This document shows, piece after piece, positions 1 through 8,332 of a stretch of 64,000 nucleotides of DNA; positions within the stretch are counted from its first letter, which is position 1, and every line of letters starts with the position of its first letter. This stretch comes from Caballeronia jiangsuensis (GTDB lineage Bacteria > Pseudomonadota > Gammaproteobacteria > Burkholderiales > Burkholderiaceae): NCBI GenBank assembly GCA_000648925.1, contig JFHF01000028.1, positions 1 to 64,000 on the forward strand, given 5' to 3'. The position numbers were made by a program, and so were the translations under genes. The notes under the pieces were generated by a model. The model worked only from the letters and a program-made list of their open reading frames with translations, was not told the DNA's origin and ran no database searches.

Positions 1-31
1 CCGGGGACAGCTTGATGTCCTTCACATTCAT
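1..31 (-). CDS. 5' end of an unidentified gene (partial)
   Basis: Reading leftward from an ATG at 31-29, the first codons give MNVKDIKLSP and run off the window edge with no stop. A GGAG sequence lies a few bases upstream of the ATG on this strand, which supports a real translation start. Ten residues are too few to name a family. The gene lies downstream of ssb on the same strand, with a hairpin at 92-140 between them. Confidence is limited by the length. Confidence 0.4.
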   Translation of the reverse strand, partial: MNVKDIKLSP

Positions 32-91
32 TGTCACTCCAGTTGTGGTGTGGTTGATGTCGATGCCTGAACAGGCGGTGAAACCGTGCTC

Positions 92-140
92 AAAAAAGCC
101 GTCCGCCTCGCGCGTGGCGAGCATGGCGGGCGGCTTTTTT
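92..140. terminator. Bidirectional intrinsic terminator
   Basis: Six A's, then GCCGTCCGCC, a loop of about 17 bases, GGCGGGCGGC and six T's form a strong GC-rich stem that works on either strand. It sits downstream of ssb and upstream of the partial gene at the left edge, so it probably ends the ssb-side transcript. The 147 bases between it and ssb show no gene. Confidence 0.75.
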
Positions 141-287
141 CAGCAGGGGAAGCGAAAGGTAGGTGTAGCGACGAATGAGGCCCGTGTCGCGTAGGAAAGA
201 GACGCTTCGCGGCTCCGCCGACCGTTTCCGGTTCGACGAAGCAACGAAGGTGAGAAGAAACAGGAGGTGAGGTGAGCCGTTACGGGA

Positions 288-830
288 TCAGATCGCGGCC
301 CACTCGCGCCGCGTCAGGAATCCCCGAAACGGGATGTCATCGTCCATGTCTGCGAAGCCGCCGCCTCCACCGAACGACGTCGTTTGCGTTTCGCGATTCG
401 CCGGCGCAGGGTTGCTCGATCGCTGCTGCTGCGATCGATCTTGACGCGCGGGGCGCTGGCTCTCGAAACCGTCATTGGATGAACGATCACCCGCAGAGCG
501 GCCGCCGAGCATCTGCATTTGGTCCGCGACGATTTCCGTCGAGTACCGCTCCTGCCCGGCCTGGTCCGTCCACTTGCGCGTGCGGATTCTGCCTTCGATG
601 TAAACCGACGATCCCTTCTTCAGATACTCGTTGACGATCTCAGCGAGCCGACCGAAGAACGACACTCGATGCCATTCGGTCTGCTCCTTCATTTCGCCCG
701 AGGCCTTGTCTTTGTAGCGATCGGTCGTTGCGAGTCGGATATTCGCGACCGCATCGCCGCTCGGCAGGTAGCGCGTCTCAGGATCAGCCCCGAGGTTGCC
801 GACGAGGATGACTTTGTTTACTGATGCCAT
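288..830 (-). CDS. ssb: Single-stranded DNA-binding protein (plasmid copy)
   Basis: 180-aa SSB that coats single-stranded DNA during plasmid replication and conjugative transfer. The N-terminal OB fold is plain: it begins MASVNKVILVGNLGADPE and continues through the WHRV and GSSVYIEGRIRTRKW stretches to about residue 110. A Gln/Ser/Pro/Gly-rich linker follows. The start at 830 is chosen over an upstream in-frame codon because the family begins MAS(V/I)N. The usual acidic tip DDDIPF is present but is not terminal: twelve further residues, RGFLTRREWAAI, follow it. In known SSBs this tip must be C-terminal to bind partner proteins, so the extension is odd and may come from loss of the original stop codon. 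SSB genes are typical of plasmid leading or maintenance regions. Confidence 0.93.
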   Translation of the reverse strand: MASVNKVILVGNLGADPETRYLPSGDAVANIRLATTDRYKDKASGEMKEQTEWHRVSFFGRLAEIVNEYLKKGSSVYIEGRIRTRKWTDQAGQERYSTEIVADQMQMLGGRSAGDRSSNDGFESQRPARQDRSQQQRSSNPAPANRETQTTSFGGGGGFADMDDDIPFRGFLTRREWAAI

Positions 831-841
831 AACTAACTCCT

Positions 842-1624
842 TTAAGATTTTTTGGAAATAGACCAAAGCCACTTGTCCCACAGCACTTGCTCGCCGCGGG
901 CATCTAGCTTGGGCCGTCCCTGTCCATCGACTGCCGACACTTTAGTTTTGCCGATCCGCTTGACTTCAACGCGGTCGCCAATGCGACAGGCCGACTCTGC
1001 GATCGCGTCGCGCAGGCCCTCACCTTGGAGAACGTGCGTCTCGCCGCGATGCTCGAGCGTCAAGCAAAACGATTCATACGTCTTGCCAGGGCGCTTGCCA
1101 TCGGGAAATCGTTTCTCCCCCCACTCTCTCAAGACCCCGTACCTCGCGCGCTCGGTCCGCCGATGTGACGACTCAGCGGGTCGAGGCGGCGCTGTCACGA
1201 CGGCGTCCGTAACTTCTGGCCGGGGTCGCGCGTCGCTGACATTGACTGGTCGAACGGGTTTGGCGTCGAGCGAAGGCGTGTCTTGCGCATGAGCGCCCTT
1301 GAGTGCAGCCGCAATGGCGTCGGTCAACGTGCCCTTGTACTCGTGCAGCACTTCCCAGTGCGGCGCGAGCGCCGGTATCAGCTTCATGCCGACAGCCGTT
1401 GGTCGCAGCTCGTAGTCGAACGCCGGACGAAACTGCACGACGACTCCACCTTCATCGCGGAACAACATCGGTTGTCCTGCGATGGCGATGTGCCGTTCGT
1501 TGGCACTGCCCTTACCGACCTCGATCGGGGATGAATGGCTTGTGGGATTGTCGCTGCGACGCTGCGGCTGCGGCGTCACTCCGAAAAGCGTCCCGATCAG
1601 CCGGCCGAATGTTGATGTGCTCAT
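842..1624 (-). CDS. Hypothetical protein with a relaxase/primase-associated C-terminal module
   Basis: 260 aa, soluble, no signal peptide. The N-terminal half is rich in Pro/Ala and looks disordered around residues 110-150. The C-terminal part (about 175-235), with segments such as FCLTLEHRGETHVLQGEGL and ACRIGDRVEVKRIGKTKV, resembles the small beta-rich domain that follows many plasmid relaxases and TraC-type primases. That likeness is by eye only. The gene lies immediately upstream of ssb on the same strand, with only a short gap, and downstream of the 144-aa gene at 1635, so the three probably form one transcript. Function unknown; a role in plasmid DNA processing is inference. Confidence 0.7.
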   Translation of the reverse strand: MSTSTFGRLIGTLFGVTPQPQRRSDNPTSHSSPIEVGKGSANERHIAIAGQPMLFRDEGGVVVQFRPAFDYELRPTAVGMKLIPALAPHWEVLHEYKGTLTDAIAAALKGAHAQDTPSLDAKPVRPVNVSDARPRPEVTDAVVTAPPRPAESSHRRTERARYGVLREWGEKRFPDGKRPGKTYESFCLTLEHRGETHVLQGEGLRDAIAESACRIGDRVEVKRIGKTKVSAVDGQGRPKLDARGEQVLWDKWLWSISKKS

Positions 1625-1634
1625 CGTCGGCCTC

Positions 1635-2069
1635 CTATACCAGCGTGCCGAAGCACTCGCGACGCACTTCTTCCATGTCGCGCTTGAGCAGCGGGTTGCT
1701 CAGGATGACGTCTTGCAAGAACTCGGGATCGACGCCGTTGATCTGGCAGACGAACCGATACGGCAGCGCCCCGCTCCAGAACTCCATAACCCAGCCGAGC
1801 GTTGCTCGGTAGTCTTCGAGTTCCATCTTCTTTCTGTTTCTGAGTCGCTCGCTGAACAGTACAGCGCAGTCCATCAACGACTCGGGCATGTTGTCGCCGC
1901 GTCTGCTGTCAGTCGCAAGACTGATCAACGCGTCGACCATTTTGTCTTTTACCGCGTCGCTCCACAGATGCGGATCGGGCAGAGGATCAGGCTTGGCTCG
2001 GGCACGCGTGATCGGCGCTGGAGGAGCGTCGAACATGTCCAGTTGCCATGCTGCTACTTCTGCTTGCAT
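1635..2069 (-). CDS. Hypothetical plasmid protein, 144 aa
   Basis: No family recognised. The start at 2069 is chosen because GGAG lies seven bases upstream; an in-frame ATG 27 bases further out lacks this. The protein is soluble with no signal peptide. It has a short N-terminal segment rich in Asp/Pro/Ala, then a helical, charged body with the phrases DKMVDALISLATDSRRGDN and LEDYRATLGWVMEFW. It sits 10 bases upstream of the gene at 842-1624 and is probably co-transcribed with it and ssb. It may be an accessory protein of the plasmid leading region, but nothing in the sequence fixes its function. Confidence 0.65.
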   Translation of the reverse strand: MQAEVAAWQLDMFDAPPAPITRARAKPDPLPDPHLWSDAVKDKMVDALISLATDSRRGDNMPESLMDCAVLFSERLRNRKKMELEDYRATLGWVMEFWSGALPYRFVCQINGVDPEFLQDVILSNPLLKRDMEEVRRECFGTLV

Positions 2070-2131
2070 GGGAATCTCCGATAAACGGGAACCCATGCCC
2101 GCAACGGGATGGTTTCCCGTTGGGGTGAGGG

Positions 2132-2161
2132 GTCAAGACCGCCCGCGCGGGCAGTCTTGAC
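2132..2161. repeat. 30-bp near-perfect palindrome
   Basis: GTCAAGAC, one base, GCCCGCGCGGGC, one base, GTCTTGAC: the arms pair perfectly apart from one C/A mismatch flanking the GC core. A second smaller dyad (AACGGGA...TTCCCGTT) sits just to the left at 2103-2121. The pair lies between two minus-strand genes. They could be a transcript terminator without a U tract, an operator, or a DNA structure used in plasmid processing. Confidence 0.6.
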
Positions 2162-2176
2162 ATTCAGGCGTAGCGA

Positions 2177-2476
2177 CTAGTCGTCGGTGCCTGTCTTAAG
2201 TGGAACGACCACTGCGGACTTGGCGTACTGACGTTTGATGGGCGTGACATTGCCGTCGGCGTTAGCCGGAGCGACAACGGCGGGCGCGTGCGCCTTCGAA
2301 TCCTCAGCTTTCTCCTCTTTCAACGCCGCTTTAATGGATCTCTTGATCCAGACCGCGACGGTGAAGGAGACAAACAGAAAGGCGAAGAACGAGTGCGCGG
2401 CAAACCACAGGGCAAAGCAAACAGCGACCAACCAGCCGGGCGATTTCATCGCCTTCATAACCAACTGCTTCGGCAT
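2177..2476 (-). CDS. Small membrane protein, hypothetical, 99 aa
   Basis: Starts at ATG 2476 behind a GGAGAG ribosome-binding site; the longer in-frame extension upstream has no comparable signal. Residues about 12-36 form one hydrophobic, aromatic-rich membrane stretch (WLVAVCFALWFAAHSFFAFL). A basic/charged helix and a Lys-rich tail follow, probably cytoplasmic. No family recognised. It is transcribed in the same direction as the 1635, 842 and ssb genes and diverges from the NERD gene at 2864; the shared intergenic region 2477-2863 probably holds both promoters, though no clear boxes stand out. Confidence 0.6.
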   Translation of the reverse strand: MPKQLVMKAMKSPGWLVAVCFALWFAAHSFFAFLFVSFTVAVWIKRSIKAALKEEKAEDSKAHAPAVVAPANADGNVTPIKRQYAKSAVVVPLKTGTDD

Positions 2477-2863
2477 TTTTCTCTCCAGAAAAAGACGCAC
2501 TAGGGGATGTCCAGCCAGTACAGCGCTGGATGGTTTTCGATGCTCGGGTGAGCAGGGAAAAACGGGCGCGCGGAGAGACGCTTTCGTCACGGCTCGATGA
2601 AGGCGTGGCGGAAGCAGCTCACTGCGGATGAAAGAAGAGATCGCAAGCGCGCGCACTCATGCTCAGCGGCGGCTTGGGTCGATGCGTCGGTGACGCGGGG
2701 ATAACAGGCAATTTACGCGTGGGCCGCGAGCGCGTGCGCGCGAAAGCTCCCAATTTCACACCGCCTTTCGATTTTCGGCTCGGAACGTGGCAGCGCCGCC
2801 GTGCTCCCTTGACTTCCATTTGTCCTTGGCATGCTAGTTACATGCTCAACAGGGAGGCAGCGA

Positions 2864-3550
2864 ATGTTCTTCGAAATGGTTGTCGCAGTCGGCGGCTATC
2901 ACGTATTCAAAGCCATCAAGCGGCGGAGCCGATCTGGTTCGCGCAGCGCCCATCGCGCAAAACGCTCATCGGACGATATCGGTGCGGCCGGCGAGGCTCT
3001 GGCTCAAGCAAAGCTTCGAACGACGCTCAGGTGGCTGTGCGGCGACAACTTCTACCTGCACGAGGGGACGTTACTGATAGAACATGCTCCCGGGACTGCG
3101 TTCCCTACCGCAGAGATTGATCACCTCGCGATCACGCCGTTCGGCGTCTTCGTTTTCGAGACGAAGAATTGGTCCGGCCGCATCGCGCCGTCGAATTGCA
3201 CCTCGATGCTGACACGCATTGCGCCCAACGGAAAGGCGGACGAGCGCCGCTCGCCTATCGAACAAAACCGCAGCAAGATCCGTTTCCTCCGAGAGCAGCT
3301 TCCTGCGATATGGCCGGTCGCTGGCGCGGGTCTCTTCGTGTCGCGAGAAGTCGTCCTCCATCCGGAACTATCGACCGATCTATTGGCACTGGACGACCTC
3401 CCCCACTGGTTGCGTTCGAAGCGTGCAGAGTACATCGGCAGGTCGGCGGTGGACGTTGCCAAGGCCCGCGAAGCGGTACTCATGTATGCGGACACCTCGA
3501 CCGAAGGTTTCATGGCGCACAAGGTCCGCGCGACGCGCGGCTACCGGTAA
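2864..3550 (+). CDS. NERD (nuclease-related) domain protein
   Basis: 228 aa. The start at 2864 follows a GGGAGG ribosome-binding site; an upstream in-frame codon is less likely. The NERD domain spans about residues 50-170. It shows the EIDHLAITPFGVFVFETKNW block, which carries the Asp...Glu-x-Lys arrangement of PD-(D/E)XK-like nucleases. Family knowledge: NERD proteins are predicted nucleases or DNA-processing proteins, often on plasmids or beside DNA-repair genes. The N-terminus has a hydrophobic stretch (MVVAVGGYHVF) then a basic run, possibly a membrane anchor. It stands alone on the plus strand. A terminator-like hairpin lies about 140 bases downstream. Substrate and role are unknown. Confidence 0.8.
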   Translation: MFFEMVVAVGGYHVFKAIKRRSRSGSRSAHRAKRSSDDIGAAGEALAQAKLRTTLRWLCGDNFYLHEGTLLIEHAPGTAFPTAEIDHLAITPFGVFVFETKNWSGRIAPSNCTSMLTRIAPNGKADERRSPIEQNRSKIRFLREQLPAIWPVAGAGLFVSREVVLHPELSTDLLALDDLPHWLRSKRAEYIGRSAVDVAKAREAVLMYADTSTEGFMAHKVRATRGYR

Positions 3551-3687
3551 TTCGCGAAAGTTTCAAGCGTTTCGGCTAGGTAATCGCTTCCACGTCAAAA
3601 CTCAGGAATTGCTTAAGTGTTTCAGAAATGAACCGTTAAACGTTTGCAAAGATGGACAAAAACGCTGCCTTTCACTCCCGGAAGGCG

Positions 3688-3714
3688 AAAGACGGGGTAA
3701 AAACGGCGTCTTTT
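3688..3714 (+). terminator. Terminator-like hairpin after the NERD gene
   Basis: AAAGACG and CGTCTTT pair around a short loop and the second arm runs into TTTT. It is the only structured element in the 386-base gap 3551-3936, apart from a small dyad CCGCGAG/CTCGCGG at 3869-3889 close to the next gene, which could be an operator. Confidence 0.45.
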
Positions 3715-3936
3715 GACGTCAGACGTGCTCGGGAGGGCCGTTACGATCGCTTACATCTGTGAGAAAGAACGTCCTCCGGCGGGAAACGTTGCACGAAATG
3801 AGAACTGCCGCTGTCGCGAATGACTGTCGGGGGATGCGGCTGGTTTTGTACTGACACCATTTTCTTATCCGCGAGCGAAGTCCTCGCGGGGTTTGAACGC
3901 AGCGCGCGGGGGCGCTGCAACATCTGGAGAGAAGTT

Positions 3937-5178
3937 ATGTCATCAAGTAGTGACGATTCTAAGAAGAACCTGCAATTGCGAAAAACGGAACTCCACGATC
4001 CGTTGGACGACATCTTTGGCGGCGTTTCGGCAAGCGGCGCCGAACGCGCGAAGATCGAAAAGGTTGCTCGGCAGCTATTCGGAGAAGGCGAGCAATTCGC
4101 TGATCTTATCGCCCAGCTCGTCGAGAACATGGTGACGATCGCTGAGGCTAGAGCGCGGATCTCGACCGACCTTAAAACGATCGGCGGCCTGCTGATCAAC
4201 TCCATGCACCTGATCAAGAACGTGATGGTCGCAGAGTCCGGCAACAAGACACATACGCTGCGGCGGGCGGCGACGTTGGGATTTTCTTTCTTCGACTTGG
4301 CTCTCGGCGTGAAGAAGCCCGCAGCGCGCCAGTACATGCGCTGCTACGAGGCGTTCCTCGACAACACTGAGGCTATCCGCGTATTCAACGTGGGCGAACT
4401 GGACATTCTCGCTGCCGACCACGTGACCGACGAGCAGGTCGCAGCGATTCTTGCGGCGAAAAAGGCCAACGAGCATATGACTCGCGAAGACATTCGCAAA
4501 ATGTTGGCAACGCTGCAGAAGCAGGAAGAGGCTCTCGCGGATCGCCAAGTTCAGGTAGACAACTATAAGACCCTGCTCGAGGACAGCAAAACCGCTCAGC
4601 GAGTCGCGGAGGACGAAGCCAACCGCCTTCAGCAACAGCTTGACGCCACAGCGAAACTGATCGCCGAAAAAGAGGCCCAGCTACAGCGCATGGACAGCTA
4701 TTACACCGGTCGGCAGGCGGGCCTAGCCAACCTTGAAAAGGACCTCGCGGACAAGGACAAGGAGATTGCGAGGCTGAACGACGAAAGAAACGCTTTGCTC
4801 AACCGGAAGCCGGAAGTCCAGATCAAGGAAGTTGAGACGACTCCCGCTGGATATAAGAGCATTTCCGAATCACTGGAAAAGCGCAACGCTGAACTCAAAC
4901 AGCTAGAAGAGCAGTTGGTCGAGAGGCGCGCCGAGTTGGAACGACTTGAGGCCGACAGGAAGAAAGAGGCCGGCGCCCTTGAAGCCGCTAACCGCGTGCA
5001 AGCAGCGATGCAAGAAGCGCTATCTGCATTCGAAGAATTCGCGGGCAAGCTCACGCTGGCTCAGGTGGCGGTTCAAGCTTCCGATGGGCTTGGGCAGCAC
5101 GAACCGTTGGTCCAGACGCTGGCCGCAATGATGCGCAAGCACCTCAGCGAGATTGAGACGGGTTTGCGAAAGCTGTAA
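3937..5178 (+). CDS. Coiled-coil protein (KfrA-like architecture), hypothetical
   Basis: 413 aa. The start at ATG 3937 is preceded by GGAGAGAAG; an in-frame extension to 3820 crosses what looks like a promoter region. The N-terminal third (to about 180) is helical with one fairly hydrophobic segment. From about residue 195 to 375 the protein is a long Glu/Lys/Gln/Ala-rich coiled coil with many Leu heptads. This is the overall shape of KfrA-type plasmid stability proteins, but no N-terminal HTH is clear, so the likeness is structural only. It is followed 67 bases downstream by the FlhD/FlhC-like gene on the same strand, and the two may be co-transcribed. Confidence 0.65.
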   Translation: MSSSSDDSKKNLQLRKTELHDPLDDIFGGVSASGAERAKIEKVARQLFGEGEQFADLIAQLVENMVTIAEARARISTDLKTIGGLLINSMHLIKNVMVAESGNKTHTLRRAATLGFSFFDLALGVKKPAARQYMRCYEAFLDNTEAIRVFNVGELDILAADHVTDEQVAAILAAKKANEHMTREDIRKMLATLQKQEEALADRQVQVDNYKTLLEDSKTAQRVAEDEANRLQQQLDATAKLIAEKEAQLQRMDSYYTGRQAGLANLEKDLADKDKEIARLNDERNALLNRKPEVQIKEVETTPAGYKSISESLEKRNAELKQLEEQLVERRAELERLEADRKKEAGALEAANRVQAAMQEALSAFEEFAGKLTLAQVAVQASDGLGQHEPLVQTLAAMMRKHLSEIETGLRKL

Positions 5179-5245
5179 GACGTACCTGCCATAACGATAA
5201 GGCGGACGCGATGGGGTCGCATCCGCCAGCAAAAATACAAATAAT

Positions 5246-6436
5246 ATGTCGATCACCACGCTTGATGCCGTTGAGACCAACATTGCCCTTCGGCAGTATC
5301 TCGCTGAGAAGATACAAAGGAGCAACTTTTCGCTGACCGCGGTTATCCATAAGGTACTCGCGCGGTACAGCAGCGCCGAAGCATTTTTTGGCGTCTCGTT
5401 TGACAACATGGAAACGTTCAAGGCGCACGCCGTACCGATGGCCAAGCTTATGAACATGCCGTTCCTGGCGCTGTCGCCGGCGCTGCAGGATCCTCGCGAT
5501 TGGGCGACGTTTGTCGACGGGATAATGTTTTCGACAGCAGTGTCGAAGCTTTCTTCATCGATGCCTTTCGTCGACGACGTGACGGCGCGCGATATTTTCC
5601 ATTACAACTGCGCCTATGTCTCGCTGCTCAAAGACGTGCTGCACCAGAGTGTGCTCGCAGCGCCGCTCCTAGGTATCTCGTTCGAGTTAGCCGAATACTT
5701 GATGGGCTTGCCGATCGGACGGCTTGAAGCAGCGATCGGCGGAATCCGTTTCCCGCTGTATAGATGGCGGTTCGACGACGAGCGCTTCTGGCGACAATAC
5801 GGCGCAGACTCGCTTACCGAAGAGGCCGTCGCTCACTATGTCATGCGCACCTCGAACCTCAAGCCGAGCGGACTTCCTTTCAAGAATCTCTGGTCCGACC
5901 TGCGGCTCGACCGCGCTAGACGCGAGATCTACGCAAGATTGTTGATGACCCAGGGTTGTCGAGCTTCCACCGCCACAAACCTGTTTGGCGTGACTTCGGC
6001 GATCACTCGAAATACTTATCGAGAGATCCACGGCGTCAGCTCGCCATGCGGAAATAGTGCAAGCTCGTTGACGTGGTACGTCGAGCGTCCCACGCATCGA
6101 CTCCAGGCAACCATGCTCGTATGGCTCTATCGATGTGCTCTCAAAAACGGAGCGAACATTCCGGAAGCGCTGATTGCCTCCAACGACGTTCTCGACAAGA
6201 TGTTCGGTAGTCGGCTCGCCGTTTCTGCTGACCGCGCGAACCATCTCACCCGCTCCATGGCGATCGATTCGAGGTTGAATGTCGCACCGTGCAGAACTTG
6301 CGCGACGGAATACATCTTGGCGAACGACGAAGGGAAGATCGAATTGGCGAAGGACTTCGTTTGTCCCGGTTGCACGGGCGATCTGAAGCCGCGCTTGACC
6401 GAGCCAAAGAGCAAAGGTCGCAAGGCCAAGAAATAG
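5246..6436 (+). CDS. FlhD-FlhC-like fused transcriptional activator
   Basis: 396 aa, far longer than FlhC (about 190) or FlhD (about 115). Residues 114-185 read like FlhD: IFHYNCAYVSLLKDVL matches the FlhD helix IYDINLSYLLLAQRL, followed by LGISFELAEYL and the hallmark YRWRFDDERFW (FlhD: CHFRFDSH). Residues 225-380 read like FlhC: a helical domain with NTYREIHGVSSPCGN (FlhC: KLYKELRGSPPPKG). Then comes a four-cysteine zinc site, C349-x2-C352 and C373-x2-C376. Known relatives on mobile elements (SetCD of SXT/R391, AcaCD of IncA/C) are two-subunit activators of conjugation operons. Here both modules appear in one chain with an extra N-terminal domain of about 110 residues. Proposed role: activator of the transfer/pilus operon. 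The fusion is seen; the target is inferred. Confidence 0.75.
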   Translation: MSITTLDAVETNIALRQYLAEKIQRSNFSLTAVIHKVLARYSSAEAFFGVSFDNMETFKAHAVPMAKLMNMPFLALSPALQDPRDWATFVDGIMFSTAVSKLSSSMPFVDDVTARDIFHYNCAYVSLLKDVLHQSVLAAPLLGISFELAEYLMGLPIGRLEAAIGGIRFPLYRWRFDDERFWRQYGADSLTEEAVAHYVMRTSNLKPSGLPFKNLWSDLRLDRARREIYARLLMTQGCRASTATNLFGVTSAITRNTYREIHGVSSPCGNSASSLTWYVERPTHRLQATMLVWLYRCALKNGANIPEALIASNDVLDKMFGSRLAVSADRANHLTRSMAIDSRLNVAPCRTCATEYILANDEGKIELAKDFVCPGCTGDLKPRLTEPKSKGRKAKK

Positions 6437-6457
6437 TCACAGATAAAGGAGTTGTTG

Positions 6458-6628
6458 ATGCCGCATGAATTCAACGTCGAGGCCGGTCTAGTGGTCTTCT
6501 CCCGCGACGGCCGCCCTCAGTTCGGCTGGCTCGACTTAGTGACCGGCGAGTATCACGCCGAGTCCGACGGACGCTGCATCACCGATGCAATAGGTGCGAT
6601 CGAGTTCCAATCAGACGTGATGCACTGA
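6458..6628 (+). CDS. Small hypothetical protein, 56 aa
   Basis: ATG at 6458 with an AAAGGAG ribosome-binding site seven bases upstream and an uninterrupted 56-codon frame to TGA. The protein is acidic, beta-like and soluble (LVVFSRDGRPQFGWLDLVTG). It lies 21 bases after the FlhD/FlhC-like gene and 3 bases before the next gene, so it is tightly packed in the same operon. No family recognised. Confidence 0.6.
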   Translation: MPHEFNVEAGLVVFSRDGRPQFGWLDLVTGEYHAESDGRCITDAIGAIEFQSDVMH

Positions 6629-6631
6629 GTC

Positions 6632-7006
6632 ATGCAGGACTTCGCTTACCTCTTTCCAGACAGCGTCGCCGCGTGGCTCGAAGGCCGCGGCGACGCGCGA
6701 TTCCAACGGTACGAGAGGCACTACCGCGCCGACCGCGCAACGGCGCAGTCTCAGGAGGCATTCGACCTTGAGCAAAGCAACGTTCGCTTTGCGCAGAGGT
6801 TCGGCTCCGGCAGGCGACAGTTCGCGGCTGTGTCGAAAAGCAAAGCTTTTGGCGCGCTCGCGACTTTTCTCATTCTCCTTTGGGGCGGCACCGCACTCCT
6901 CTCTTCGGTCGGCGCGACACAGCCTGTCGCCGTCGCTGCGGTGCTCGGCGTCGTCTTCGTCGCCTTGAGGGTGAAGAACTTCCGCGCTCGCGGGCAGAAG
7001 CGATAG
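6632..7006 (+). CDS. Hypothetical membrane protein, 124 aa
   Basis: Starts three bases after the 56-aa gene ends, indicating translational coupling. The N-terminal 65 residues are charged and helical. Two hydrophobic segments follow (about 72-90 and 95-113), giving a likely two-pass inner-membrane protein with a basic C-terminus (RVKNFRARGQKR). No family recognised. By position it is the last gene of the 3937-7006 group. Confidence 0.55.
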   Translation: MQDFAYLFPDSVAAWLEGRGDARFQRYERHYRADRATAQSQEAFDLEQSNVRFAQRFGSGRRQFAAVSKSKAFGALATFLILLWGGTALLSSVGATQPVAVAAVLGVVFVALRVKNFRARGQKR

Positions 7007-7215
7007 CAAACGGTTGCGATCAAACAACGGTGCAAATCCCGACCCCTTACCGGGTATTACAATGCCTGCGCCGCCGATTGGCCAACGGCAATATGCCAAC
7101 GAGGAAAGCGGTTTCGAGGCTGATTTCCAAGACGACTTGACTTCGAACACCGCTCGATAAGATGAAAGTAAGCAGATCGCGGGGGCGACTGCAACAACTA
7201 GATCGGAAACAACAA

Positions 7216-8214
7216 ATGACGATTCAGAAAAACTTCAAACTTTCGATGGCCGCGATCGCTGCATCGCTTTTGGTCGCTGCTTGCGGCGGTGGCGGTGGTG
7301 GCGGCAGCAGCGATGCATCGCCTGCGGCCCCGGCGAGCGGTGCCAGCACGCCCGCGACAACGACTCCGGCGAATCTAACTACGCCTCAGTACCCGGCTGA
7401 CAGCTTCCATCTGGCAGCGTTCAATCTGCTCAACCAGCAGCGCCAGCAATGCGGCTTCCCTGCCCTTCAGGAAAACACGGTGCTCGATCAGTCGGTGGCT
7501 GCTCATGCGCAGTATCAGGCCACGAACAATATCGTGTCCGATACTGAAACGGCGGGTGCTCCCGGGTTCACAGGCGTCTCGTATGCTGATCGGGCGGTAC
7601 ACTTCGGTTACCCGCAAAACGTGCCGATCGGCGGTGTATCGGGCGGCTTATACACGAATGCGACGTGGACGGAAGCGCACTACGGACAGCAAGCTATCTA
7701 TGGCCTGATCTCCGGCGTGTATCACAGCATGATTGCCGTTGCACCGATGAACACGGTCGGTATCGGCAAGGTCGCGACGACCTACAACGGTTTCCCGCAG
7801 GAGTGGTATGCACTGGCACTCGCCAACTATCAGCAGGTCACGACGAACGCGCCATTGACGTTCCCGTGCCAAGGCACTACCGGCGTCGCAAACGACTCTT
7901 TTGGAGAAATGCCGACGCCCCCTGCAACGTCCGGCCATTGGGGTACGCCGGTCGCGGTCGCGGGCAACCCGAATGACACCATCGTCATGCAGACCGGCAC
8001 GATGACCGATTCGGCGTCGCACGTGATCGCCTTGCAAGTGCTGGACTCGGCCACGGACCCGAATAAGATTCTGCCGAAGTGGATGGGCGTCGCTTACCCC
8101 GCCACGCCGTTGTCGCCAAACGCGCAATATACGGTCTCGCTCACCGGTACGATTAACGGCGTAGCGTTCTCGCGTACCTTCACCTTCACGACTGGAAGCA
8201 TCCTCGCCGGCTAA
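7216..8214 (+). CDS. CAP (SCP/PR-1-like) domain lipoprotein
   Basis: 332 aa. The start at ATG 7216 gives a normal lipoprotein signal: a basic n-region, a hydrophobic core and the lipobox LLVAAC, with Cys as the first mature residue. A Gly run and a Ser/Ala/Thr/Pro linker to about residue 55 follow. The CAP-like domain starts with FHLAAFNLLNQQRQQCGFPALQ and VLDQSVAAHAQYQATNN, typical of the SCP/YkwD group, and is followed by a C-terminal beta-rich domain. Members act outside the cytoplasm; in bacteria the biochemical role is usually unknown. It is a single-gene unit with its own terminator at 8239, convergent with the pilus operon. Confidence 0.8.
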   Translation: MTIQKNFKLSMAAIAASLLVAACGGGGGGGSSDASPAAPASGASTPATTTPANLTTPQYPADSFHLAAFNLLNQQRQQCGFPALQENTVLDQSVAAHAQYQATNNIVSDTETAGAPGFTGVSYADRAVHFGYPQNVPIGGVSGGLYTNATWTEAHYGQQAIYGLISGVYHSMIAVAPMNTVGIGKVATTYNGFPQEWYALALANYQQVTTNAPLTFPCQGTTGVANDSFGEMPTPPATSGHWGTPVAVAGNPNDTIVMQTGTMTDSASHVIALQVLDSATDPNKILPKWMGVAYPATPLSPNAQYTVSLTGTINGVAFSRTFTFTTGSILAG

Positions 8215-8238
8215 CGAAGGCTGTGTCGCAGAAAGACC

Positions 8239-8270
8239 AAGCCGCCAGTCGATCTGGCGGCTTTTTATTT
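8239..8270 (+). terminator. Intrinsic terminator after the CAP lipoprotein gene
   Basis: AAGCCGCCAG, loop TCGAT, CTGGCGGCTT form a perfect 10-bp stem followed by TTTATTTTT. It is placed 25 bases after the stop codon. Confidence 0.9.
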
Positions 8271-8332
8271 TTGCAAGAGTGAAAAAACGCCTTGAAGTGA
8301 AGCTCCGACGCGTTTTCTTGCGAACAATTGCC

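Noticed and set aside
272..634. Plus-strand frame with a good AGGAGGTGAG in front, opposite ssb
   Set aside because: The ribosome-binding-like motif is striking, but the frame is fully antisense to ssb and its protein has no plausible composition.
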